The notes under the pieces were generated by a model, which was not told the origin of the DNA, made no database searches, and worked only from the letters and a program-made list of their open reading frames with translations. This document shows, piece after piece, positions 53,076-63,666 of a DNA stretch of 64,000 bases. Origin of the DNA: Doryteuthis pealeii (Eukaryota > Mollusca > Cephalopoda > Myopsida > Loliginidae); assembly GCA_023376005.1 (NCBI GenBank), contig CM042157.1, positions 85,402,643 through 85,466,642 on the forward strand, written 5' to 3'. Within the stretch, counting starts at the first letter, position 1. Every line of letters starts with the position of its first letter. Position numbers and translations under genes: made by a program.

Positions 53076-53329
53076 AACTCTTAACGTCCTATACCACCTC
53101 TTTCCACCTGACCAGAAGTCACATTCATTTTTCTAATCTACCCCAAATGATAGCCTTTGTTTAAATGTAATATTAAACATATTTAGAAATCTTTAAAATA
53201 AGGGAAATAACAGGTAACTTTTAATGAAACGGCCATTTTTACCCATTTTTGATAAATGGTTATAGGAATTGGTCTCTGGACTTAAAAAAAATTCTCAACA
53301 GTATGTTAAGAGTTAATACGTGGGAGTAG

Positions 53330-53580
53330 ACAGTTCTCATTCCATTAACCATGACTGGGTACAAGTGTGAAGCTGTGTTAATTATTCTGTTACTCTCGCC
53401 CTTGACCAGGATTGAACCTGCAGCCTAGAGATAACTGTCACTTAGAACTGTATTAACTCAATGCCTATATCTACTACACCATGTGTTCAATTGGTTCCCG
53501 AGTTTGAAGAGAAGGTTTCCAAGTCCGACAAGAAATACTTGAAGAAGGCTGTAGTGCACATCGAGAATGATGTGGGTTTT
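53330..53580. mobile_element. SINE-E head (minus) joined to SINE-E tail (plus)
   Basis: 53330-53493 is a reversed SINE-E head and body (CATTAACCATGACTGGGTAC, GATTGAACCTGCAG). 53494-53575 is a plus-strand tail (GTTCCCGAGTTTGAAGAGAA, AATACTTGAAGAAGGCTG). The junction is abrupt, another inverted rearrangement of this family. Confidence 0.65.
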
Positions 53581-53779
53581 CAACACAGCTGACAGAAAAT
53601 ATTTGAGTAAAATTTAATATCACAGTGAAAATGTGGGAGGAGCTCTATTATCCTTCTTTATTTCCAATCAATGAATTCTTTAGGCATCTTGATATTTACT
53701 GACAGTTTCTTGCCTTTGTGATTTTCAAACCGATTATTATATATATGATATAATGAATATGCAAATACCTTGGTACCCC

Positions 53780-53960
53780 CTTACTATAATCTGATTGGAC
53801 AGTGTCATGTATAAATAGTCGACACTGTGTTGGTACAGGCACCTATACCTATACTGAGACCTACAATTACTTGCTAGACTACACCACGACTGCTCGGCAG
53901 ACGTACTGCTATTCGACGCACCAACGACTACTGCGATAATATACCAAATACCAACTTCAG
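53780..53960 (+). promoter_or_regulatory. Promoter-like block with TATA and inverted CCAAT
   Basis: CTGATTGGACAGTG at about 53791 and TGTATAAATAGTCGAC at about 53809, followed by GC-richer sequence (CTCGGCAGACGTACTGC, CGACGCACCAACGACTACTG). No frame follows. A solo LTR or a host core promoter are both possible. Confidence 0.4.
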
Positions 53961-54084
53961 AATATATCCCTTAACCCGGATATATCGATATAGGTAGCGG
54001 ATTTTCTTGGAGGTATGTTTTCTTAAAAAAGCAGACAAAGATTTAGTGTTTAGCTTTTTATTCAGCTTTTCTTTTGGTCGAATT

Positions 54085-54403
54085 TTGTAATAACTCTTAA
54101 GTAAACATATCAAACATTGTAATAATTAGATTATCATACCGGGTTAGCTCAGTCGGTAGAGCGTTCGGCTAGAAACCACATGGTTCCTAGTTTGATTCCG
54201 GTCCTTGCCAACTCAGCGTATGAGTAGCACAGGGATATGTGCGGTAAAGTAGGTTTGGCGCTCCACCTTAGATGCAAAAACAATCTCCTTGGTCTAGCGC
54301 TAGTGAAAAGGGGATAGACTCCCTCGCTGATTGGCTGATACCGACTTTAGGCCGCCCCAACGACTTTACTTTTTTACTCTGGTATATCCACAGGTCCTGC
54401 TAG
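54085..54403 (+). mobile_element. Helitron-2 3' end, copy 2, with SINE-A insertion
   Basis: CTCTTAAGTAAACATATC and TAATAATTAGATTATCATAC match the upstream part of copy 1 (41120-41235). After SINE-A (54140-54377) it resumes with CTGGTATATCCACAGGTCC and TGCTAG before T. Confidence 0.7.
54140..54377 (+). mobile_element. SINE-A copy 14
   Basis: CGGGTTAGCTCAGTCGGTAG to CGACTTTACTTTTTTACT. About 16 bp (AAGGAGCTGATGGTAG region) are deleted in the body. The insertion site is visible by comparison with 41.2 kb. Confidence 0.9.
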
Positions 54404-54782
54404 TGAATAATAATTTGACTAATTATCAATGAAATGGAAAGAGATTTGTTAATTTGTTGTTTAGAGAGTGCTATACTAAATCTTATTATTCAGTTGATTA
54501 GCAACAAGGAAAATATTGTAACAGTTCTTTGGAATAAGACTTAGTTTTCAAGACCTTAAAATTTCAAATTCACCGCAAAAAAAAAAAAAGAACAATTTCT
54601 TACTCTTGTGTCTCTAAATAAAATGTCATGACTAATGACCTTGTTATCAAGAGCATTTTACTATTTTGTAAACAGATACTTACACAGATAACAAATTCTT
54701 AATGTCAGTTTTATCATCATCAGCATCATCAAGTTATGATGATAGCATGGATTCCCTTGATTCCCTATATGCCATCCTTATA

Positions 54783-55068
54783 GGAAGCGCGTGGTGTAAT
54801 GGTTAAAGTCATGGGAAATCAACTCGTTGCCCCGAGTTCAAATCCTGGACGTGGTAATTGCATTTCACTTAGCGCTAATACCCTTGAGAAAGGTATGAAT
54901 CCTACTCTCCCTCCAGCTATGGATAAATAGCAGGGCAGACTGGGCTCTTTAACCTTGGTTAGGCAACCAGTCTAGGAGAAGGAAAACTCTGAATTCAAAC
55001 ATGTTGAACTCCGCTTAATAAATTGACCTTGTGTCGCATCCTGCTCGTGCGGAGGGGTTGGTAAATAT
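54783..55068 (+). mobile_element. SINE-B copy, near consensus
   Basis: GGAAGCGCGTGGTGTAATGG, GAGTTCAAATCCTGGACGTG, CTCCCTCCAGCTATGG, AACCAGTCTAGGAGAAGG and CATCCTGCTCGTGCGG, ending in GGTAAATATATATA. TGCCATCCTTAT occurs just before (54769) and after (55081) it and is a good target duplication. Confidence 0.93.
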
Positions 55069-55119
55069 ATATATATATATATGCCATCCTTATTTGTAAG
55101 TCTACTAAATGGCATCCTG

Positions 55120-55589
55120 TGTCTATGCAGACTATCCTACTACTATTGATAGTAGTAGGAGTACTTACTAGATTGGAGTACTTACTATTCACATAAATCC
55201 CCAATACAACCTGCCACAAGGGGGCTAGCACTGGGCCTTCAGGAATGGCTTGCCTCTCGTGAAGGGACTCAATACTATCTAGAACAGCAATCTGCAGCAG
55301 CTTTGCAGTCCAGTCGTCTCAGACTTTCTCCTGCCACTGAACCAACTGCCAGACTGCAAAGACAGTGGACTGAGGTCTGTGCACCCTCTTTCCACTTAAA
55401 ATATCTCATGGACAAGTTTTACTCCATGTTGAATGAGGTCATTGTCGTCTGTGACAGACTTCTATAAGTAAGCAAGCAACTCTACATAGAAATGATGAAT
55501 GAAATTTTTTGCTAGCTGGCCATCACTTGTGACCATGTGCAATAATAGCATGTCAGTACTACTGTATGGCTGCACCACTTGGACTGACA
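55120..55589 (+). other. Probable LINE-derived remnant
   Basis: 55545-55580 translates as SVLLYGCTTWTD, matching the LINE fragment at 32.8 kb. Upstream 55240-55470 is GC-richer (GCAGCAGCTTTGCAGTCC, CAACTGCCAGACTGCAAAG) and may be the same or another dead coding region. No continuous frame. Confidence 0.5.
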
Positions 55590-57475
55590 CAAATGTATAC
55601 CTAATCTACACAAGTGGCCAATTATTTTCTCTCACATTACAAGCTTGAACACATCCTTTTTGGCACAAAAATGACCATAATTACAGACACAACAACAGAT
55701 AAAAGGTGGAAGAAATGTTAACTCTTTCTCGGCTGCTTAGATCAGTTTCCATCAGTAACCATTAAAGACAAAAACATCAAAGTTTAATTAGACTTAAATC
55801 ATCACAAATCAACAGTCCAATATCACTCGGAAGAGAGAGGGGGGGGGTTGATTGCCTCTTTATTTTAGTCAAATACATTTTCAATTGGGAATATAATTAA
55901 ACATTCATTGCACATTAAAAAGTGACTGACACACCTTGGAAGAATTTTCATTTTATTTTATCAGAGAAATCATAACCAATCAGTAGTAGTCCATACTTTG
56001 TCTATGCATATGTTACATCACTTTAGGTAGATGAGATAATGCTACCAAGGTATATGAACTGGTCTACTGATTTCAGAGCTTGCCATTTAATGAGAAGATG
56101 GCTCCATCTTGTTTAAAACACATGAACTTTGTATTTGGAGTTTATTATTAAAAGAACTTTTTCTTTGGCTCCCATAAAATGAAGTCAACACTGAGTAACC
56201 TTGCTAGTTTTTATGCTGCTGCATTGTGTTTAATATCCATTATTTGATTTTGTCGCCTGTCAGTCACTTTTTGGTGCAGTATTTTCACTCTCTCTCTCTA
56301 AAAAAAAAAATCTTTATGTTGCACTATTAGAAGATATTTGAAGCATCTAAACAATTTCAATCGTTCAGTTTTTTTTATTGATGGGATATAAAAAAAGCAT
56401 TTATCTTTATTTACACTATCGATTATTTTATAACACTCTAACAATGAGTCTATCTACATTGATTATTTTATAAAAAAAAAAAAATTCCTTGAGATATGAT
56501 ATATTTAATTCATTTGATCTTAGATGTTCAAATTCCCATGCAGATGAAAGCATATTATTTATTGTTTGAGCATTCAGCCAGAGATGATGTATTTTTTTTC
56601 CCCATTTTTTTTTGGCTATACTGAAAAATATTAATTAGAATTATCCTATTTTAAATGACCTTATTGATCAGAAACTGGCACAAGGATAGTTTTTTTAGCC
56701 TTATATCTATATTGATTTTATTAGTATGTAAAAATAAAAACAAACATTGAAATCAAATTACAAACATGATATACAGTAATAAAAAAAAAAAAAACAAAAA
56801 AAATAACCCAAACAATTTAATTACCATAGAAAGAAACCTTCCCCCTGAATAAAATATGGAAACCATTTTTCTTTTGTTTATTGCAAAATCAATAACTAAT
56901 TTTTGTTTTAATCTGATAGTTTTACAAAAATTTATTTGGTCTTTATTATTAAAACAGAATTTATCACCAAAAGTTGAAATGGATCTTAATTATATTTGTA
57001 GATATTTAGTATACTTTACCAATTCCACAGACACCAGTAAGAATGAACTTTAAATGATTTTAATATTATTTTTAGAATTATTTCAAAAGAAATTACATCA
57101 ATAGAAATTTCTGGGAAAATATATATATATTTTTTTGCAATATACTTATTTTCCCAATAAAAAGATGTGACTTCTCAAAATAGATATAATATAAGAACAG
57201 TTAGCTAAAAATAGATTTTAAAACCAAATTCCTCTTTTCATAGGCAATGAAGTAGGTTACATTCTTTAACAAATATCAAACATACTATATTTGTTGGGTG
57301 GATAATAATTACTTGGTTGAGTCAAAAGTTTTGCAATATTTTATATACAATGTGTTGTAATGCAATATTTTTCATTACAGTTTCAAGATGTTAAGACTAT
57401 CAATTCTCATCTTAAAAAGAAAAGACAAAAATGTTGGCTTATTATCTAGAGAATAATATTATTAACTAGCAGGAT

Positions 57476-57522
57476 CTGTAAATATACCACAGTATGATAA
57501 TATACCCACAGGTCCTGCTAAT
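57476..57522. repeat. Two facing Helitron-2-like termini
   Basis: CTAGCAGGATCTGTAAATAT on the left is the reversed 3' end of the family at 41120-41235. TATACCCACAGGTCCTGCTA on the right is a forward one. They face each other within 47 bp. Confidence 0.5.
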
Positions 57523-57585
57523 GGATATATTATTTAAAAAAAATGAGTTTAATGTGCAATGAATGTTTAATTATATTCCCAATTG

Positions 57586-58054
57586 AAAATGTGTGACGGA
57601 GAACGAAAAAGAGCAAGACTTTGTCTTGTCTGCTGGGATCGAACCCGCGTCCTCCCGCATGCAAAAACAAATGCGATTTAGGCACTGGATGGACGCGAGG
57701 TGCAATTCAGGTGCCTGGATGTTGGCGCCTACACGTGTCCATCTGAATGCACGTGAATTGTGCGTTGCACGGACGCGAGGTTCGACTGATGTGCCTGGAT
57801 GTTTGAGTAATATGCCAATAAATAACCAAAGTGAGCAGGGTGACAAGGAGAGAAGCTTTCGGCTTACGTGAGATGGCAGTCAGAAAATATTATTTTGATG
57901 GATTTTCAGCTGCTGGTTGTAGACTGTGTTGAGCAAAAGAAAGTTTGGCCTGCAAGAAAACTGAACTCGCTTCTTTTTGCCCCCCCCCCTCAGCAGGAAC
58001 TTGTTGAAGCAAATACCTATTTTCCCCTCTATTTTCCCCCCTTTTATAAAATGT
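57586..58054 (-). mobile_element. Retroposon G copy 2 with 7-bp target duplication
   Basis: The element is 57593-58047. AAAATGT flanks it at 57586-57592 and 58048-58054. The left arm of the enclosing inverted repeat supplies the empty site (CAAATACATTTTCAATTGGG, reversed). The minus strand has GGGTTCGATCCCAGC, a B box. The 92- and 91-codon frames on both strands are chance frames. Confidence 0.88.
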
Positions 58055-58539
58055 ATTTGACTAAATTAAAGAGGCAATCAAAATTTGCCCCCCCCTCTCT
58101 TCCGAGTGATATTGGACTGTTGATTTGTGATGATTTAAGTCTAATTAAACTTTGATGTTTTTTCTCTTTAATGGCTACTGATGGAAACTGATCTGAGCAG
58201 CCGAGAAAGAGTTAACATTTCTTCCACCTTTTATCTGTTGTTGTGTCTGTAATTATGGTCATTTTTGTGCCAAAAAGGATGTGTTCAAGCTTGTAATGTG
58301 AGAGAAAATAATTGGCCACTTGTGTAGATTAGGTATACATTTGACTCTAAAAATAATCCAACTTTATGGGTGTTGGTCTTTTTCTCAGTTTATATTGTGA
58401 AATGATAAATAATAAAACCAGTTGTTGTTATCATTTGGACATCATATTGATCTTCAGTAATGAAATTATCATCATCAATACACTTAATATCTGCTCGTGT
58501 GTCTGTGTGTAGATACTTATTAAGATTTTGCTCTGTTGG

Positions 58540-58690
58540 TAAGGTTTAGATATCTCTACTATATTCCCTTCAGAGGGATGACTCTTACTCTTAAAAAAAA
58601 CAAACTCTGATTTATTTGATAGTGAGGCTCAAGTTCTGGAGATCTGTGGAGTGTGGAGTACCCTTTCATTACCAACACTAAAAAATATCT
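58540..58690 (+). mobile_element. Family D fragment
   Basis: GTTGGTAAGGTTTAGATATC, CAGAGGGATGACTC and TTCTGGAGATCTGTGGAGTG, then TACCCTTTCATTACC. Old and truncated. Confidence 0.6.
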
Positions 58691-58884
58691 GTATATGAGT
58701 CAATATATAATTGTACATTATTCAAAAACTTTTTACAGTTTTAACACATTCAACTTCTTGCATTGGAAATGATAGATTCAAACAAATTCTCTATATAATT
58801 TCTAATACTATGTATATATAAAAAAAGTATTTGCATATCTTTTTATTAATTAATTAATATTATTTATAACAAAATTATTAGATA

Positions 58885-59535
58885 TCTTATTATAATGGAG
58901 ATTGTGTGTTTTTCTGTCTGTAACCGAAACTATATTACTACACAAGTTACAATTCCCTTAGTTATTGACATCACATTCTCAATGATTTTATTTTAATTTT
59001 AACCTCAATTATTAATAAAATTGTTTTACATTATTAATACTGTTAACTATGTCTACATACTAACAACATGCAATTATATTTATATATACAACAAAATAGC
59101 GGTTTACAGTGTGAACGAGAAGGCTAATTTGCATATTGATATTAAAAATGTGATTTTAATAAATATGTGCTTAGTATTATTGATTTCTAACCGTTTGGTT
59201 TTATTTTAATGAATATAAGCAAAAATCTCTTCAATGAATCTTAAATGAAATCTATTAACATGAAAAAATAACTGTCATTTTATTCTTTACTTCCTCTTTT
59301 AACTAAATACTAAATTAGAAAAATAACAATGAAAGACGAGAGTGATGGAAGAGTAAGTTTCAGTTGTTCCATTTTTTATTATACTCCCTCTGTTTCAAAT
59401 CTTTTATTATACTCCCTGTTTCAAATCTTTTTATCTGCATTCTTATTTAGTTTCATTAGCCTTTCTAATTTAATACAATATTTTATTACATTAAAACTTA
59501 AATACTTGCACCCGGAGGGTGCACATATTTGCTAG
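58885..59535 (+). mobile_element. Helitron-1 copy, full length (651 bp)
   Basis: TCTTATTATAATGGAGATTG to GCACCCGGAGGGTGCACATA and TTGCTAG, between A and T. It has a 22-bp local duplication (TTATTATACTCCCTGTTTCA, twice, near 59380-59430). The internal frame seen in other copies is broken here. Confidence 0.93.
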
Positions 59536-59679
59536 TGTAAATAATGTATACAAAAAATATTATTGTAGATGTAAGTACATCAATAGGTCAGTAATATAAT
59601 GATAAAAAAAGCATTTATTTTATACATAAAATATTCATTTTTCAATATATCCTTCCTTTTCAATGCACTTAATTTAACT

Positions 59680-60235
59680 CCCTGGTCCATTCTGATCTGG
59701 AGTGGTGGGTTCTGTTAGGGTCCCATCTATGGGTAAAATACAGCTGTCTAAAAATGATTTCTATTTGATATGAATACTTGATACTATATAATTGTAATTC
59801 ATTTATATTAAGAATAGCTTGAAATTATAATTGTTTACTAAAGATTATTATTAATTACTTGAAACTATATAACTGTGTACAACAAATGACTTATTAAAAA
59901 AGAAATACTTACTTGAAACCATTTACTAATTAGTATTAGGAGTATTTGAAACTTTGCACAAATTATTTATATTAAATACTTGATGCCATCTAACTGTAAA
60001 TTATTTCTATTAAAAGTAGTTTAATTGTTTATTAATGTTTATCATTAGTTACTGTAAATTATTTCTATTAAAAGTAGTTTGTTTATTAATGTTTATCATT
60101 AGTTACTTGAAATCGTATAACCGTGTGCAGACAAATAACTATTATCAAATAGAAATAATTACTTGAAACTATATCATTAGTTGCAAATTGTTTGTATTAG
60201 ATAGGAATACCTGAAAAAATGATTTTTCTCTCTCT
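59680..60235 (+). mobile_element. Family D 3' end with decayed tail array
   Basis: CATTCTGATCTGGAGTGG and GTCCCATCTATGGGTAAAAT, then repeated pieces of the ATTAGGAATACTTGAAACC type at irregular spacing. One 50-bp block (GTAAATTATTTCTATTAAAA) occurs twice near 59995 and 60053. Confidence 0.65.
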
Positions 60236-60278
60236 CTAATGTTCTTTAATGTTTGTTTAACATTTATCAAATCTGTTA

Positions 60279-60294
<16 letters not shown>

Positions 60295-60369
<75 letters not shown>
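60295..60369. repeat. (TA)n(GA)n microsatellite
   Basis: About 18 bp TA and 54 bp GA, with a CT run just upstream that makes a near-palindrome. Confidence 0.95.
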
Positions 60370-60371
<2 letters not shown>

Positions 60372-60601
60372 AAGGTGGCTTACCGGTGAATATGGGCACA
60401 ATCGTTGGAGGTGCACAAAATCCAGGGGTTAAGTCAGTGATATAACAAATACAAAGTATCCATTAAGTATCTATTGTATCCATTTCTTTAATATATATAT
60501 ATATATATATATAATATATATTAACGTGTGTGTGTAAACTTGTTTCTTGACAGTGTTAGGCAAATTGTTGTCTATAGAGGGTGATGTTGACTAGTCATCT
60601 T

Positions 60602-60726
60602 TAAAAAAAAAAAAAAAAAAAAAAAAAGGTTTCAATCTTGACTATCTGTTACTAAAAATATCATTTACACAAAATACAAAATTCACTAAGAATTTTTTTT
60701 TTTTTTTGGTAAAAAGCAAAATAAAT

Positions 60727-60759
<33 letters not shown>

Positions 60760-60780
60760 CCCCCCGGTGGAAAAAAAACA
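60602..60780. repeat. Poly-A and poly-T tracts
   Basis: A tract at about 60602-60627, T tracts at 60693-60707 and 60729-60759. Frames across them are artefacts. Confidence 0.9.
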
Positions 60781-61790
60781 AACCTCTCTGGTAAAGCAAA
60801 ATTTTCTGGGTGCAGCAGTCAGTATGAAGATCATGCTCACAGTTTTCTGGGACATAAAAGATCTATCACAGTTGGTTTCCTTGATAAAGGTGCAACTGTA
60901 AATGGTGCTTTCTATTGCCAACTCCTCCTTAGGCCAAATTCAACTTATTTATTGAATGACCCTCATATATAAAGCAAACAATACCAAAAGATTTGTTTCT
61001 TTATTATCAAAGCAGAACTTGATTTCATTTTCATTTCACCAACAAAATCAGATGATACTTTATTGAATGATCCTTGTAATATTTGCTGTTAGTATTTAAT
61101 AAAGTTTTAAACTTGAGATCTTTAGATGTCCAGTCTAATACTCTTCCAACTTATTTCAATTGATGACTAAGAAGATTGTCCTAGTTTTCTTTTGTTTTAT
61201 AAGTAGAACTCTATTTATTAGTCATTGTTTTAATGACTCAATTCAAAACTCAGATAAGATGAATAAAAATAATGAATTGAAAAAACAAAAAAAAAACAAC
61301 TTATAATCAAATTACGTTGGATTTTTTAATTTAAATATCCTGGAATATCTGACAATTTTCCAAATTCATTTTGCCTTTTACTTATCTGATTATATTCACT
61401 TAGTTTGGGGGGGCGGTGTGTGTGTTGAAATGAGGGGGGGGTATTTAAGCTAAAAAAAAAAAAAAAAAAAAAAAGAAAAAGGATGAAAAAGTTTTTTTTT
61501 TTATTTCTTTATTTCTTCCATCTGCTGTGAATCTGTTTTGGTAATGCAAGTCTTTAGTTATTTTTATAGAAAAATCTCTTAAAGAGATGGAAAACAGATT
61601 GTAGAATGAAAAAGAAAATGTTGAATATGTTTCTCATTGTATTTGACTAATCAAAATGTTCTTGAAAGAAAACAAAGAATGCCATTATAGAATTGACATT
61701 CTAATAATTGCTACTTTTTCAAATCTACTTAGGATTAAATAAAATCTTTTTATTATTTCCTCAATGAAAAATCAGTTGCTAATAGTTAGA
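60781..61790. other. AT-rich DNA, no gene seen
   Basis: G runs near 61409 and 61434, an A tract at about 61452-61474, no frames of interest. Confidence 0.45.
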
Positions 61791-61792
61791 AT

Positions 61793-61803
61793 TAATAATG
61801 ATA

Positions 61804-61846
<43 letters not shown>

Positions 61847-62036
61847 TAATAATAATAATAATGATGATAATAATGATGATAATAATGATAATAATAATAA
61901 TGATGATAATAATGATGATAATAATGATAATAATAATAATGATGATAATAATGATGATAATAATGATAATAATAATAATGATGATAATAATGATGATAAT
62001 GATAATAATAATGATGATGATAATGATGATAATAAT
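61793..62036. repeat. GAT/AAT microsatellite with 36-bp higher-order unit
   Basis: GATAAT and GATGAT triplets. The order GATGATAATAATGATGATAA plus TAATGATAATAATAAT repeats about every 36 bp four times. All six long frames over it (poly-N/D, poly-I/M, poly-L/S) are artefacts. The adjacent LINE 3' ends finish in TGATAATAATAAT, a plausible seed for the array. Confidence 0.95.
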
Positions 62037-62192
62037 TGAAACCATTCAGAACATTGCACAGCTGCAATCTGCCAGAATACTCAGAAGAGTCCTGGAGACC
62101 TGAGGAGACTTGCTGTCACTCAGACTCCAGTGAAAGACCATCAGCTAATGCTGATGTGAAAACTCAAAAGGAGTAAATGATAATAATAATTC
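62036..62192 (+). mobile_element. 5'-truncated LINE 3' end
   Basis: ATTGAAACCATTCAGAACAT to TGAGGAGACTTGCTGTCACT and CTGATGTGAAAACTCAAAAG, then GAGTAAATGATAATAATAAT. It is 95% or more identical by eye to the end of the copy that follows at 62475-62630. Confidence 0.85.
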
Positions 62193-62194
62193 TC

Positions 62195-62632
62195 TGGGAC
62201 TTTGAAATAAAAACGGATCACCTTATCCCAGCAAGAAGACCAGATCTAGTGTTGATAAACAAAAAAGAAAGAACTTGTCAACTGGTGGATTTTGCAGTGC
62301 CAGCAGATCACAGGGTGAAGCTAAAGGAAAATGAAAAAATGGACAAATATCTGGACCTTGCCAGAGAACTGAAAAAGTTATGGAACATGAAAGTGAAAGT
62401 GATACCAATTGTAGTTGGTGCACTTGGAACAATCCCAAAAGGATTAGAAAAGGGTTTGGAAATCAGAGGAAGGATTGAAACCATTCAGAACACTGCACTG
62501 CTGCAATCTGCCAGAATACTCAGAAGAGTCCTGGAGACCTGAGGAGACTTGCTGTCACTCAGACTCTAGTGAAAGACCATCAGCTAATGCTGATGTGAAA
62601 ACTCAAAAGGAGTAAAATGATAATAATGGTTC
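62195..62632 (+). pseudogene. Non-LTR retrotransposon C-terminal region with 3' UTR
   Basis: The frame 62195-62542 encodes about 115 residues: WDFEIKTDHLIPARRPDLV, then VDFAVPADHRV, DKYLDLARELKKLWNMKVKV, VVGALGTIPKGLEKGLEIRG, TIQNTALLQSARILRRVLET, stop. This is a conserved C-terminal module of animal LINE ORFs. The spacing ARRPD...VDFAVP looks like the PD-(D/E)XK-type restriction-like endonuclease of R2-group elements, by pattern only. The fragment has no RT domain and no start of its own: it is 5'-truncated against a TAATAATAAT stretch. The 3' UTR (GAGGAGACTTGCTGTCACTC to CTCAAAAGGAGTAAAATGAT) ends in the same GAT-type tail as the copy before it. Confidence 0.85.
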
Positions 62633-63660
62633 ACAATACTTTTATAAAAATACAAAAGATTGACTGATTTTAATGGCATGTCAAACCATCTAGGGTTAGG
62701 ACATTTTTTTCATTGTACATTTATATTTACATTTTTTATGTAATTGTTTCTTGCACACAGTTATGATATCAAGTATTCCTATCTAATACAAATAATTTTC
62801 ATACATTTGTATGGTTTCAAGTATTTCTAATGCTAATAATTTATACACAATTATATGATTTTAAGTATTCCTATCGAATACTAATAATTTGTATAAATTG
62901 TATATATATCATTCTTGGGTAACTTGAAATGTTCATGAAAAGCTCTCTGTGTATCAATTACAGATTCACCAGTCTTAAAAAACCCCCAAAAAACCCAAAA
63001 CGTTTCAGCAGCAAATGTACAATATGCACCAGTCCAGGATATAATCATAACTGAAGAATAAAATCATAAGACATTACCTAGATGGAGCTATCATTACCAG
63101 TTGCCTATATTTACTTGACACCGCACAGGTGACAGTTTAAAATGTATGAAGTATTTCTGCAGCACCCTGTATATATTTTCTCATACAAATTCTACATAGC
63201 AGTGAGTCCTATTGAAGTCAGTAAGTCTACTGTTAGAATAACAGCAGCTAAGTACAACTTATATTTGAAGTGAGCACACTCATGTACTCACTCCAAATTC
63301 TTTATTCAAAAAATATGAAGTGAATACATGAGTGTGACATCATGACTCGGCATATAGCCGGAAGGTTTAGTTTGGGGGGGAGGGTAACAAAGCTGGTCAT
63401 ACCACTACATAGATCTATTTAGCTAGGTTCACTCGCCGACCGATCCATTCAAAAATAAACCTGGCATTCTCTCCTTGCACAGCCTACTTGCACCAAAATA
63501 CCACTCTCGCTCTATGGCTTTATCCTACTAAAAATTTCCCTTTCGAATGATTTAGGATTTTAAGCGTATGTTCGCTTCATATGATTTAAAGGAGATGGAG
63601 GGGTTGGGGTAACAAAAAACAAGATTCCCAAGAAACTGATCAATCAAGAATGACCCATTC
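62633..63660. other. Mostly unassigned DNA
   Basis: 62680-62720 has a C-type terminus (TTTTAATGGCATGTCAAACC). 62760-62905 has three decayed units of the 46-bp motif, reversed (AAGTATTCCTATCTAATAC). The remainder has no recognised features. Confidence 0.45.
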
Positions 63661-63666
63661 ATGAAT

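Larger units (their letters stand above)
55590..58343. mobile_element. 2.75-kb inverted-repeat element, 330-bp arms
   Basis: Left arm 55590-55919 (CAAATGTATACCTAATCTAC ... CATTCATTGCACATTAAA) is inverted at 57548-58343. The right arm is longer only because retroposon G (57593-58047) is inserted in it. Between the arms lie 1.6 kb of AT-rich DNA without a frame, including Helitron-2-like ends at 57476-57520. It could be a non-autonomous TIR transposon or a composite; the element boundary equals the arm ends as far as I can see. Confidence 0.8.

Noticed and set aside
57571..57871. 91- and 92-codon frames on opposite strands (AGIEPASSRMQ-type peptide)
   Set aside because: They lie in retroposon G. 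Such peptides are familiar false predictions from tRNA-like SINE sequence.
61764..62103. Overlapping frames of 88-101 codons on both strands
   Set aside because: All are translations of the GAT/AAT microsatellite (poly-N/D, poly-I/M, poly-L/S, poly-Y/H).
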